Shown here one piece after another: positions 8,959 to 16,231 of a stretch of 64,000 bases of DNA (position 1 is the stretch's first letter; each line of letters opens with the position of its first letter). The position numbers and the translations under genes are program-made. The notes under the pieces were generated by a model. The model was not told the DNA's origin. It did not search any database and was given only the letters and a program-made list of their open reading frames with translations. Source of the stretch: Thermomicrobium sp. 4228-Ro (GTDB lineage Bacteria > Chloroflexota > Chloroflexia > Thermomicrobiales > Thermomicrobiaceae); assembly GCF_026241205.1 (NCBI RefSeq), contig NZ_JAPFQM010000001.1, positions 620,001 through 684,000 on the forward strand, in the 5' to 3' direction.

Positions 8959-9033
8959 GTGCGCATGACTGGCCGCGTCACGACTACGACAACAGCGACT
9001 CGTCGCGCCGGCGTGCGCTCGGGCAGCCCGTGA
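8959..9033 (+). CDS. Threonine-rich leader peptide of asd
   Basis: 24-codon reading frame, GTG 8959 to TGA 9031-9033. AAGGAG (8945-8950) lies 8 bases before the GTG; ATG 8965 is an alternative start in the same frame. The peptide reads VRMTGRVTTTTTATRRAG and then VRSGSP. Seven of 24 codons are threonine, five of them consecutive (8980-8994), and they use ACG, ACT and ACA. It is followed by mutually exclusive hairpins ending in a terminator before asd. This is the layout of a ribosome-mediated transcription attenuator: scarce Thr-tRNA stalls the ribosome and permits transcription of asd. It is too short for ordinary gene finders. The function is inferred by analogy with thr operon leaders; the codon run and pairing are directly visible. 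Confidence 0.8.
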   Translation: MRMTGRVTTTTTATRRAGVRSGSP

Positions 9034-9062
9034 CGCGCGGTGAATCCCGAGCGAGCGCCGGC
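9007..9062 (+). promoter_or_regulatory. Antiterminator helix of the asd attenuator
   Basis: 9007-9023 pairs with 9046-9062: 17 positions with one G-A mismatch and one G-U wobble, and two perfect blocks of 8 and 6 bp. Its 3' arm (9057-9062) includes the first five bases of the terminator's 5' arm, so the two structures exclude each other. The 5' arm lies inside the last codons of the leader peptide. A translating ribosome masks it, whereas one stalled on the threonine codons leaves it free. Confidence 0.75.
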
Positions 9063-9090
9063 AGGGGCTGTTGCCTCTGCCGGTTTTGTT
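9058..9090 (+). terminator. Attenuator terminator before asd
   Basis: An 11-bp stem (9058-9068 with 9073-9083, one G-T wobble), loop TGTT, then TTTTGTT. It is a strong intrinsic terminator in front of a gene rather than behind one. Confidence 0.88.
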
Positions 9091-9121
9091 GTGTCGGACG
9101 TTTTCGTGAAAGGAGGCTGTC

Positions 9122-10174
9122 GTGGCAGAACGGATCGATGTCGCGATTCTGGCGGCGACCGGGAGTGTCGGACAGCGCTTCGTGCAGTTGCTGGCTGGTC
9201 ACCCCTGGTTCCGCATCGCCGAGCTGGTAGCCAGCGACCGCTCCGCAGGTAAACGGTACGCCGATGCGGTGAACTGGCGCATCAGCGCTGCGCCACCGGA
9301 GGAAGTCCGCGATATCGTCGTCAAGCACATCGAAGAACCGATCCAGAGTCCGGTCGTCTTCTCCGCGCTGCCTGGCGGAGTTGCAGGCGCGATCGAGGAA
9401 GCGCTCGCCCGTGAGGGAAAGAAGGTCTTCACCAATGCGCGCGATCACCGCATGGATCCTGACGTACCGCTCCTCATTCCCGAGGTCAATCCGGACCATG
9501 CCCGGGCGATCGAGCGGCAACGGCAGCTCCGCGGCTGGCGCGATGGGTTCATCGTCGCCAACCCGAACTGCTCGACGATCCATCTCGTTCTCGCTCTCAA
9601 GCCGCTTTACGATGCCTTCGGGATCGAACAAGGTATCGTGACCACGTTGCAGGCCGCGTCGGGAGCCGGTTATCCCGGTGTCCCCTCGCTCGATCTCATC
9701 GACAACGTGATCCCGTACATCGGCGGCGAGGAAGAGAAGATCGAAGCCGAATCCCGCAAGATCCTCGGCCAGTGGGCCGACGGCATCTTCCAGGACGCTC
9801 CGCTGACGCTCAGTGCGCACTGCAATCGGGTGCCGGTTCGTGACGGGCATCTCGAGACTGTCAGCCTCAAGCTCCGCCAGCAGGCAACTGCGGCCGAGGT
9901 GATCGAGGTGCTGCGCTCCTTCCGTGCTCGCCCTCAGGAACTCGAACTTCCCAGCGCGCCGCGCCACCCCGTGATCGTGCTCGACGAGCCGGATCGCCCG
10001 CAGCCGGTACTCGATCGCGATGCCGAACGCGGGATGGCGTCGGTGGTCGGCCGCGTCCGGCCCTGCCCGGTCTTCGATATCCGCTTCGTCGTACTGGGGC
10101 ACAACACGATCCGCGGTGCTGCTGGGGCTTCGGTCCTCAACGCCGAACTCTTCTATCGCGAGGGCTTGCTCTGA
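9122..10174 (+). CDS. asd: Aspartate-semialdehyde dehydrogenase, archaeal/fungal type
   Basis: 350 residues. GTG 9122 follows AAAGGAGG. The N-terminal nucleotide-binding loop reads AATGSVGQRFVQLL. The active-site cysteine lies in VANPNCSTIHLVLALKP, LQAASGAGYPG follows, and the substrate-binding region has SAHCNRVPVRDGHLE. These blocks match the archaeal/fungal branch of the family rather than the E. coli branch. The enzyme reduces aspartyl phosphate to aspartate semialdehyde, the shared precursor of Lys, Met, Thr and Ile. Its transcript carries the threonine leader peptide and terminator described above. It is followed by a strong terminator and appears monocistronic. Confidence 0.94.
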   Translation: MAERIDVAILAATGSVGQRFVQLLAGHPWFRIAELVASDRSAGKRYADAVNWRISAAPPEEVRDIVVKHIEEPIQSPVVFSALPGGVAGAIEEALAREGKKVFTNARDHRMDPDVPLLIPEVNPDHARAIERQRQLRGWRDGFIVANPNCSTIHLVLALKPLYDAFGIEQGIVTTLQAASGAGYPGVPSLDLIDNVIPYIGGEEEKIEAESRKILGQWADGIFQDAPLTLSAHCNRVPVRDGHLETVSLKLRQQATAAEVIEVLRSFRARPQELELPSAPRHPVIVLDEPDRPQPVLDRDAERGMASVVGRVRPCPVFDIRFVVLGHNTIRGAAGASVLNAELFYREGLL

Positions 10175-10192
10175 CACGTGACGATCGCGAAG

Positions 10193-10230
10193 GGCGGGGC
10201 AGGCGTCAGGCACACACCACCTGCCCCGCC
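10193..10230. terminator. Terminator between convergent asd and cimA
   Basis: A perfect 11-bp stem (10193-10203 with 10220-10230) with a 16-base loop, then TCATTCTG. It probably serves asd and perhaps cimA from the other side. Confidence 0.75.
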
Positions 10231-10240
10231 TCATTCTGCC

Positions 10241-11860
10241 TCACGGTGCGACCGGTACCAGCTGCGGGATCCTCGCCGCGACCTCAGGTCGCGTCACCAG
10301 CGGGTAGGCGAGGCTATCTGCCAGTGCGAGCCACGACGCTTCGATGATGTTTTCCGACGACCCGACCGTGTTCCAACTGCCTTGGGCATCTCCGGAGCGA
10401 ATCCAGACGCGTACTTTGGCTCCTGTCCCGTGGTGGTCGTCCAGCACGCGCACCTTGTAGTCCTCGAGCTCGACCTTCGCGATCTCCGGGTAAAACTCCT
10501 GCAGAGCCTTACGCGTGGCACGGTCGAGCGCATTCACCGGCCCGTTTCCTTCTGCTGCGGTGTGGAACACCTGGTCGCCGACCCGCAGCTTCACCATCGC
10601 TTCGGCGAGCATGCCACGTCCGTTGCGGTACTCGGTCAGCACAGTGTAGTCGAGGACTTCGAAGGGAGGCCGATAGTCCGGCAAGTTCCGCCGGATCAGG
10701 AGCTCGAGTGACGCATCGGCGTCTTCGAACCAGTACCCCTGGAACTCCAATTCCTTGATCTGCTCCAGGACGCGCCGCACCACCTCCGGCTTGTCGGAGA
10801 GTTCGATCCCGAAGCTCCGCGCCTTGACGATGATGTTGCTGCGGCCACTCAACTCGCTCACCAACACGTGCCGCGTATTCCCGACGACTTCCGGAGGCAT
10901 ATGCTCATAGGCTGACGGATGTTTGGCGATCGCGTTGACGTGCAGTCCTGCCTTGTGGGTGAACGCGAAGGCACCGACGAACGGCAGGCGCGGATCGTGC
11001 GTGAGGTTCGCGACCTCGGCCACGTAGCGAGACGTTTCGGTCAGCTTGCGCAACTGTCCCGGTGGCAGGCACCGGTAGCCGAGCTTGTACTCGAGGATCG
11101 GGATGATCGAGCAAAGATTGGCATTCCCGACTCGCTCACCGAGCCCATTGATCGTTCCCTGGACATGCGTCGCACCAGCCAGTACTGCCGCGATACTGTT
11201 CGCGACCGCCAGCTCGCAGTCGTTGTGCGTGTGGATCCCGACCGTGCAGGAAACCGCAGCGATCGCGTCACGGACAGCTCGTACCAGGGGATCGGTCAGT
11301 GTGCCACCGTTGGTATCGCAGAGCACGACAGCATCGGCACCGGCATCGCAGGCGGCTCGGAGCACCTCAAGCGCGTACTCGCGATCCTCGGCGTACCCAT
11401 CGAAGAAGTGCTCGGCATCGAAGATGACCTCGCGCCCAGCCCGCTTGAGGTAGGCAACCGACTCCGCCACCATGCGGAGATTCTCCTCGAGCGTCGTCCC
11501 GAGGATCTCGCGCACCTGGAACGACGATGCCTTGCCGACGATCGTGACCGTCGGCGTTTCGGCAGCGAGCAACAGTCGAAGATTCGCGTCGTCCTCGACG
11601 GCGATACCAGCCCGACGCGTGCTCCCGAATGCCACGATCCGCGCATGCTTCCACTGCTCGTGGCGAGCGCGCTCGAAGAACGCCATGTCCTTCGGGTTCG
11701 AGCCAGGCCAACCACCTTCGATGTAGGCAACGCCCAGCTCGTCGAGCGCGCGGGCGATCTTCAGCTTGTCCTCGGTAGTCAGCGAGACGCCTGAACCCTG
11801 CGTCCCGTCGCGCAGCGTCGTGTCGTAAATCGCCACCCATCGTCCCTCGTGCTCGTTCAT
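10241..11860 (-). CDS. cimA: (R)-citramalate synthase
   Basis: 539 residues, the usual CimA length. GGAGGAGGG precedes ATG 11860. The N-terminal TIM-barrel has the HMGL/LeuA signatures YDTTLRDGTQG, FDAEHFFDGY, VLCDTNGG and GIHTHNDCELAVANS (metal-binding His residues). The C-terminal LeuA-dimer regulatory domain runs from about residue 400 and includes EGNGPVNALDRATRKAL and GSSENIIEASWLALADS. CimA condenses pyruvate with acetyl-CoA to citramalate, giving a threonine-independent route to 2-oxobutyrate and isoleucine. It is preceded by its own promoter, an isoleucine-rich leader peptide and a strong hairpin, so it appears controlled by isoleucyl-tRNA charging. Confidence 0.93.
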   Translation of the reverse strand: MNEHEGRWVAIYDTTLRDGTQGSGVSLTTEDKLKIARALDELGVAYIEGGWPGSNPKDMAFFERARHEQWKHARIVAFGSTRRAGIAVEDDANLRLLLAAETPTVTIVGKASSFQVREILGTTLEENLRMVAESVAYLKRAGREVIFDAEHFFDGYAEDREYALEVLRAACDAGADAVVLCDTNGGTLTDPLVRAVRDAIAAVSCTVGIHTHNDCELAVANSIAAVLAGATHVQGTINGLGERVGNANLCSIIPILEYKLGYRCLPPGQLRKLTETSRYVAEVANLTHDPRLPFVGAFAFTHKAGLHVNAIAKHPSAYEHMPPEVVGNTRHVLVSELSGRSNIIVKARSFGIELSDKPEVVRRVLEQIKELEFQGYWFEDADASLELLIRRNLPDYRPPFEVLDYTVLTEYRNGRGMLAEAMVKLRVGDQVFHTAAEGNGPVNALDRATRKALQEFYPEIAKVELEDYKVRVLDDHHGTGAKVRVWIRSGDAQGSWNTVGSSENIIEASWLALADSLAYPLVTRPEVAARIPQLVPVAP

Positions 11861-11879
11861 GACCCTCCTCCAGACACCT

Positions 11880-11908
11880 GGCGGCCTCCCCGCGTCGGGG
11901 AGGCCGCC
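11880..11908 (-). terminator. Hairpin of the cimA attenuator
   Basis: A perfect 12-bp stem (11880-11891 with 11897-11908) with a 5-base loop, ending 8 bases before the cimA ribosome site on the minus strand. Its stability suits a terminator, but the following bases (AGGTGTCTGG) contain no T-tract. Termination by it is therefore less certain than at asd. Confidence 0.6.
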
Positions 11909-11965
11909 GTCACTCCGTTCGCGCTGATTACTCTTTCACACGCCTAGGGCTCGACCCTCCCCAAC
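11894..11965 (-). promoter_or_regulatory. Antiterminator pairing of the cimA attenuator
   Basis: On the minus strand GTTGGGGAGG (11965-11956), inside the last codons of the leader peptide, can pair with CCTCCCCGAC (11903-11894), forming 10 bp with one wobble. The second segment includes seven bases of the 5' arm of the 12-bp hairpin, so the two pairings exclude each other. A separate 6-bp hairpin (11974-11988) directly follows the isoleucine codons and could act as the pause hairpin. Confidence 0.6.
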
Positions 11966-12036
11966 GCCGCATACCCCGCCACGCGGGGCCGAATGATCGA
12001 AATAATCGCGATCGTCAGGTCGGGCCAGCGAGCCAT
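11944..12036 (-). CDS. Isoleucine-rich leader peptide of cimA
   Basis: A 30-residue frame from ATG 12036 to TAG 11946-11944, with GGAGGG (12052-12047) 10 bases upstream. It starts MARWPDLTIAIISIIRPR; five of seven consecutive residues are isoleucine (IAIISII, codons ATC and ATT at 12012-11992). The rest reads VAGYAALGRVEP. It starts shortly after a good promoter, and competing hairpins separate it from cimA. CimA is the entry enzyme of the citramalate route to isoleucine, so an Ile-codon sensor is a logical fit. The peptide and pairings are seen in the sequence; attenuation itself is inferred from ilv/thr leader precedent. Confidence 0.8.
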   Translation of the reverse strand: MARWPDLTIAIISIIRPRVAGYAALGRVEP

Positions 12037-12065
12037 CGGCGCCACACCCTCCAGTATTCCCTCGT

Positions 12066-12094
12066 AGCCTAAACCATGCTCCGTCGTTTGTCAA
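12066..12094 (-). promoter_or_regulatory. Promoter for cimA leader
   Basis: On the minus strand: TTGACA (12094-12089), 17-base spacer, TAGGCT (12071-12066). The predicted start, near 12059, is only a few bases before the ribosome site of the isoleucine leader peptide. It separates cimA from the upstream acetolactate-synthase-like gene. Confidence 0.75.
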
Positions 12095-12136
12095 GTACGA
12101 CGATCCACGGCTGACCGGATACTGCCGTCTCCGCCG

Positions 12137-13741
12137 TCAGACTGGAAAGTCGATCGGCACCTCGATCAACGTCGGCCGGGATCGGTTGAGCGCGGCGGTG
12201 ACAGCCTCGGTGAGCATGTCCGGGGATGTCGCTCGAACGGCCGGAATCCGATACGCCTCGGCCAGACGCAGGAAATCGGGATTCACGAGGTCGACCGCGA
12301 TGAAGCGACGCCCGTACGAGCGGGCCTGCTCGTCCTTCACAGCCGTATAACTCGCATCGTTGAAGAGGACGATCGGGATACCGAGCTCGAACTGTACCGC
12401 TGTCGCGACCTCCTGCATGGTGAACTGGAAGCCACCGTCACCGACGAGTGCGACTACGGCCGCCTCCGGGCGCGCGATTTTCGCACCGATCGCCGCGGGC
12501 AGCGCGAAGCCGAGTGTCCCGTAGCCGGTCGGGAAGAGATAGGTGCGGGGTTCGTAGACCGGATAGTGCCGGTTGCCGACGTACGCCATCATCGTCATGT
12601 CGTTGACCAGGATCCCGTCGCGTGGCAGCGCCGCGCGGAGCGCCCGCAGCCACTCGGCGTGCTCGGCGCCCCACGCCTGTTCGAGCGCTGCGCGCTTGCA
12701 CGCTGCGAGTTCCTCCACCGACCAACCCGAGCGCGAGATGCCGCGTGACGCCAGTGCCTCCAGCAACGCACGCGCAGCCGCCCGCACGTCAGCGAGGATG
12801 GCGAGACTCGGCGGATACTGGCGCAAAATCTCGCCCGCGTCGATATCGACGCGGATCCGGCGCTCCGGTAAGGGCAGCTTGCCGTTCTCGGTGTCCTGAG
12901 CCCCGAGCTTGGAACCGAACACGATGGCCAGATCGGCCTGCCGGAGCAGGCGATCGACCGGATTTCCAGCCTCCCAGAGATTGCCGAGGCAGCGCGGGTG
13001 ATCCTCCGGCACGGCCCCCTTCCCCTGGATCGTCGTGAGCACTGCCGCGCCCAGACGTTCGGCGAGTTCGACGAGTTCAGCACTCGCGCCGCTCGCCACC
13101 GCCCCGCCCCCGCAGTAGATAACGATGCGTTCGGACGCTTCGATCGCAGCGACCGCAAGCTCGACCGCCCCTGAGCTCGGTTGCGGTGCAATCCGCGCCG
13201 GTTGTTCCAGATGCGCAAGATCGATCTCACCCGTACCTCGGAGCACGTCGAGCGGGACTTCGACATGGGTCGGCCGGGGACGACCGTTGATCGCCTGGCT
13301 GAACGCCTCCCGGATGAGGGTCGGCACCTCCGGGACGCCGCGGGCGCGATCAGCCCACTTCGTGAGCACACGCATGATGCCGAGCTGGTCCCGGCAGTCG
13401 TGCAGGTGTCCGAGCATCTGTCCCTGCCAGTCCTGCTCGACGTTCGAGGCGATGACCACGAGCGGCGAGGAGTCCGCGTAGGCCTCCCCGACCGCAGTAG
13501 CGATGTTCGTCACGCCCGGGCCAGTGATGACGATCGCGACACCTGGCTTCCCGGATACCCGCGCATACCCGTCCGCCATGAAACCAGCACCCTGCTCGTG
13601 CCGAGCGAGAATGTGCCGGATCGGTGACGAATACAGTGCGTCGTAAATCGCCAGCGTGTGCACGCCTGGGATGCCGAACACGACCTCAACGCCTAACCGC
13701 TCCAGTGTGCGTACGACTGCCTCGCCACCGTGCACTCGCAT
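12137..13741 (-). CDS. Thiamine-diphosphate enzyme, acetolactate synthase-like catalytic subunit
   Basis: 534 residues from ATG 13741. The longer frame to 13822 would begin upstream of a TATAAT at 13784-13779, so the shorter start (or ATG 13753) is preferred. The three-domain ThDP layout is clear. An N-terminal pyrimidine-binding domain has the activating Glu in ILARHEQGAGFMADGYAR. A central domain has FGSKLGAQD. The C-terminal pyrophosphate-binding domain has GDGGFQFTMQE and NDASYTAVKDEQ. True IlvB has a small IlvN partner; none is nearby. Position beside cimA suggests branched-chain synthesis, but 2-oxoacid decarboxylases of this fold look similar, so the substrate is open. Confidence 0.75.
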   Translation of the reverse strand: MRVHGGEAVVRTLERLGVEVVFGIPGVHTLAIYDALYSSPIRHILARHEQGAGFMADGYARVSGKPGVAIVITGPGVTNIATAVGEAYADSSPLVVIASNVEQDWQGQMLGHLHDCRDQLGIMRVLTKWADRARGVPEVPTLIREAFSQAINGRPRPTHVEVPLDVLRGTGEIDLAHLEQPARIAPQPSSGAVELAVAAIEASERIVIYCGGGAVASGASAELVELAERLGAAVLTTIQGKGAVPEDHPRCLGNLWEAGNPVDRLLRQADLAIVFGSKLGAQDTENGKLPLPERRIRVDIDAGEILRQYPPSLAILADVRAAARALLEALASRGISRSGWSVEELAACKRAALEQAWGAEHAEWLRALRAALPRDGILVNDMTMMAYVGNRHYPVYEPRTYLFPTGYGTLGFALPAAIGAKIARPEAAVVALVGDGGFQFTMQEVATAVQFELGIPIVLFNDASYTAVKDEQARSYGRRFIAVDLVNPDFLRLAEAYRIPAVRATSPDMLTEAVTAALNRSRPTLIEVPIDFPV

Positions 13742-13778
13742 CGGATCCCCCATCCATCCTGTGCCGATCAGCGTCGCG

Positions 13779-13784
13779 ATTATA
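13779..13784 (-). promoter_or_regulatory. -10 element of the acetolactate synthase-like gene
   Basis: A perfect TATAAT on the minus strand (13784-13779), about 38 bases before ATG 13741. I see no good -35. Confidence 0.4.
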
Positions 13785-13851
13785 GAATCCGGGCGAGCGG
13801 CAGCATACGTCGCTCGCGTCAACCTGGAGTTCGAGGGGGACGGACACGCCA

Positions 13852-14839
13852 GTGGGGGTACCGAAGGCTGTGCGGCGCATCACGCACCTCCTCGTCCTGT
13901 TCTTCTCTTCTCGGCAGTCGTCCTCGTGTCACCGGCTACCTCGGCACCCGTGCGGATCACGCGTCCAGTGCGCCCAACCGTGGACGCACCGAGGTCGCTT
14001 CACCAGCTGCGGGCAGCGAGTTCACGGAGGAGCCACCGGATCGCCCACCCCCAGTCGAGCCAGGGCGCAACCACCTCCCTCAGTGAGCGACCAACACCCC
14101 TTCTACCCACTCCGGGATCGACCGCCGCGTCGCCGACACCGGTCCCACACCCCTTCACGGATCCCGTACCGATCCTCATGTATCACTACATCCGGCCTCT
14201 CCCCGGACCGGAAGACCCGATCGGGCGTGGCCTTTCGGTCGATCCGGAGTCGTTCCGCGACAGCTGCACTGGCTCGCGCCCCACGGCTATACGCCCATCA
14301 CCCTATCGGAACTCGCTGCGCTGCGGCAGGGTACGATGCCAGCGCCTCCCAAGCCGATCGTGCTCACCATCGATGATGGCTACCGCGATTTTTACGAGAA
14401 CGCCTGGCCGATCTTACGCTCCTATCACTTCCACGCGACCGTGTTCGTCATTACCGGTTTCCTCGATACGCCGCGTTACCTCACCTGGGACATGGTGCGG
14501 GAGCTGGATCGTTCTGGCCTCGTCGAGATCGGAGGCCACACCGTGCACCATGTCGATCTCACCCAGGCTTCCGCCGAGAGCCTTGTGCAGGAATTGACTG
14601 ACTGCCAGCGTGCGCTCAGCGAAGCACTCGGCCATCCGGTGGTATCATTCGCCTATCCGGCGGGCAAATTCGACAGTCGGGTCGAGGCAGCTACGGCACA
14701 CGCCGGCTACCGCATCGCGGTGACGACGCAGCCCGGATGGGCAAAGGCCGATGACGATTGGCTCGCACTGCCGAGAGTACGCGTTCGGGGCGAGATGAGC
14801 CTCGAGGAGTTCGCTGCGCTGCTCACCGGTTCGCGCTGA
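13852..14839 (+). pseudogene. Polysaccharide deacetylase, frameshifted twice
   Basis: The coding sense moves through three frames. A signal-peptide start (GTG 13852, VPKAVRRITHLLVLFF) is in one frame. It continues in the second frame near 13900 (SAVVLVSPATSAP, a Pro/Thr-rich linker, then VPILMYHYIRPLPG). Near 14261 it moves to a third frame (QLHWLAPHGYTPITLSEL, then VLTIDDGYRDFY with the catalytic Asp pair, GGHTVHH metal ligands and AYPAGKFD). Each shift equals one missing base. The intact product would be an exported NodB-domain deacetylase of about 330 residues, like the one ending at 357. It is either a real pseudogene or a gene with two sequencing errors; the C-terminal part could be translated from ATG 14336. 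Confidence 0.75.
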
Positions 14840-14842
14840 CGC

Positions 14843-15505
14843 TCAGGCACCGGCTCCGCGTGGTTCGCAGATCCTGACTTCCGCGACCCCCTGTACGAGC
14901 GCGGCGAGCCGTCTGGCATCCTCGACAGAGCCGACGATCGCCCCGTAATGCATCGGGATCACCACACGCGGCTTCAGCATCCGCACCGCTTCTGCAGCTT
15001 CCTCAGCGGTCATAACGTACGTGCCGCTGACCGGGAGAAACGCATAATCGACCGGACCGAATTCGGCCATCTCCGGAATCGCGTCGGTATCGCCAGCGAA
15101 GTACCAGGTCACCGAGCCGACTCGGCAGATATACCCCACATGCTCGCGCTCGCGCGGATGGAACGGAACACCAGGACTGCGGAACTTGTTGAGGTTATAT
15201 GCTGGCACAGCTCGCACCTGGAGTGGCCCGTGCGCAATCTCCTGACCAGGCCGTATCACATGTACTGGTGGAAGAAGCCCTTCGCCTTGTGCGGCTGTCG
15301 GATTGACGATGAGGAGCGTCCGCTCAGGATCGCGTATCTTCGCGACGTCGGTGGGAGAGCAGTGATCGAAGTGCTCGTGACTGATCAGAATGACATCCGC
15401 ACTCGGCTCACCGTCCGGAATCCGAAACGGGTCGTGATAGATCCGCAACCCGTCGACGTCGATACGGAACGCAGACTGTGCGTACCACGTCACGTCGAAA
15501 GACAT
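14843..15505 (-). CDS. Metallo-beta-lactamase-fold hydrolase (UPF0173-like)
   Basis: 220 residues from ATG 15505, which follows GGGGG with 5-base spacing; an upstream start at 15559 lacks a site. The metal-binding core is present: ILISHEHFDHCSP (HxHxDH) near residue 40, FAGDTD near 130 and MHYGA near 175. This matches the compact UPF0173/UlaG-like group of zinc-dependent hydrolases acting on small phosphodiesters or lactones. The substrate is unknown. It converges with the deacetylase remnant and has no operon partners. Confidence 0.82.
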   Translation of the reverse strand: MSFDVTWYAQSAFRIDVDGLRIYHDPFRIPDGEPSADVILISHEHFDHCSPTDVAKIRDPERTLLIVNPTAAQGEGLLPPVHVIRPGQEIAHGPLQVRAVPAYNLNKFRSPGVPFHPREREHVGYICRVGSVTWYFAGDTDAIPEMAEFGPVDYAFLPVSGTYVMTAEEAAEAVRMLKPRVVIPMHYGAIVGSVEDARRLAALVQGVAEVRICEPRGAGA

Positions 15506-15678
15506 CCATACCCCCTGTTCGGTACCACTGGCCACGCGCCACACGGTCGACGGACTCATGCAAGGATCCCCCGGCCCCGCTCGAGCGCCTTTCCAGCAGG
15601 GGACCCCAACGATTTCCCGTCAAGGGCACTCACTCGGCACCGAGTCGGCGCCCCCTGAGTTCGGTCGTGCTCGGCGTA

Positions 15679-15942
15679 TTACAGGACAGGCTCAGCGGGT
15701 TCAGCTGGACGCGGAGCGAGAAGGCCGAGCAAGCGTTCGACCGCCATGATATGGCTGCATGTACCGAGCCCGAGCGCTTCGAACGAGTGGCAGGTGCAGA
15801 ACCACGTTCCCTGCTCGAAACGCACGTCGTAGACATCGTGATCGCCACGGAACCGGATATGCAGGGACTCGATATGAGCCCGATCCGGTTCAGCAGCGTA
15901 CCGTCGAGCCTTTTCGATCTTGCTGATCAGGCTCGAGTTCAT
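15679..15942 (-). CDS. Small SWIM-type zinc-finger protein
   Basis: 87 residues from ATG 15942, with AAAGGAG 7 bases upstream. A SWIM motif is visible: Cys49-x-Cys51, ten residues, Cys62-x-His64. It follows a basic/helical N-terminus (residues 1-22) and a short beta region (FRGDHDVYDVRFEQGTWF). SWIM domains bind DNA or protein partners and are usually parts of larger proteins, so a stand-alone 87-residue version is unusual. A promoter candidate on the minus strand (TTGTGC 16005-16000, 17 bases, TAACGT 15982-15977) fits the start. The remaining bases up to 16231 show nothing else I can support. The role is unknown. Confidence 0.7.
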   Translation of the reverse strand: MNSSLISKIEKARRYAAEPDRAHIESLHIRFRGDHDVYDVRFEQGTWFCTCHSFEALGLGTCSHIMAVERLLGLLAPRPAEPAEPVL

Positions 15943-16231
15943 CGCACCGCTCCTTTCTTCCTCTTCCCTCGGGCCCACGTTACCTCTGCCGAAGCAACAG
16001 CACAAGCGCGTCGAGGTATACTGCCCTCGCGCCTACACCCCTCAATTGCTGGACCTCTGCTCATGGTGAGGCCCTCTCGACTGGGGATCGCTCCTTCCAG
16101 TATAGCGGACACGGCATCCGGGGGACAATCGCTGTCCACCATCACGTCCCACACCGGGCTACGCAGCGGGCGCCGGCGACGGTCTGCTGCATGCACGGGC
16201 GATTGCGCTACACTCGCGCTCGGAGGAAAGC

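Noticed and set aside
9001-9062. The GC-rich inverted repeat as a regulator binding site rather than an RNA helix
   Set aside because: The arms share bases with the terminator stem and overlap a leader peptide, which fits alternative RNA folding better than a DNA operator.
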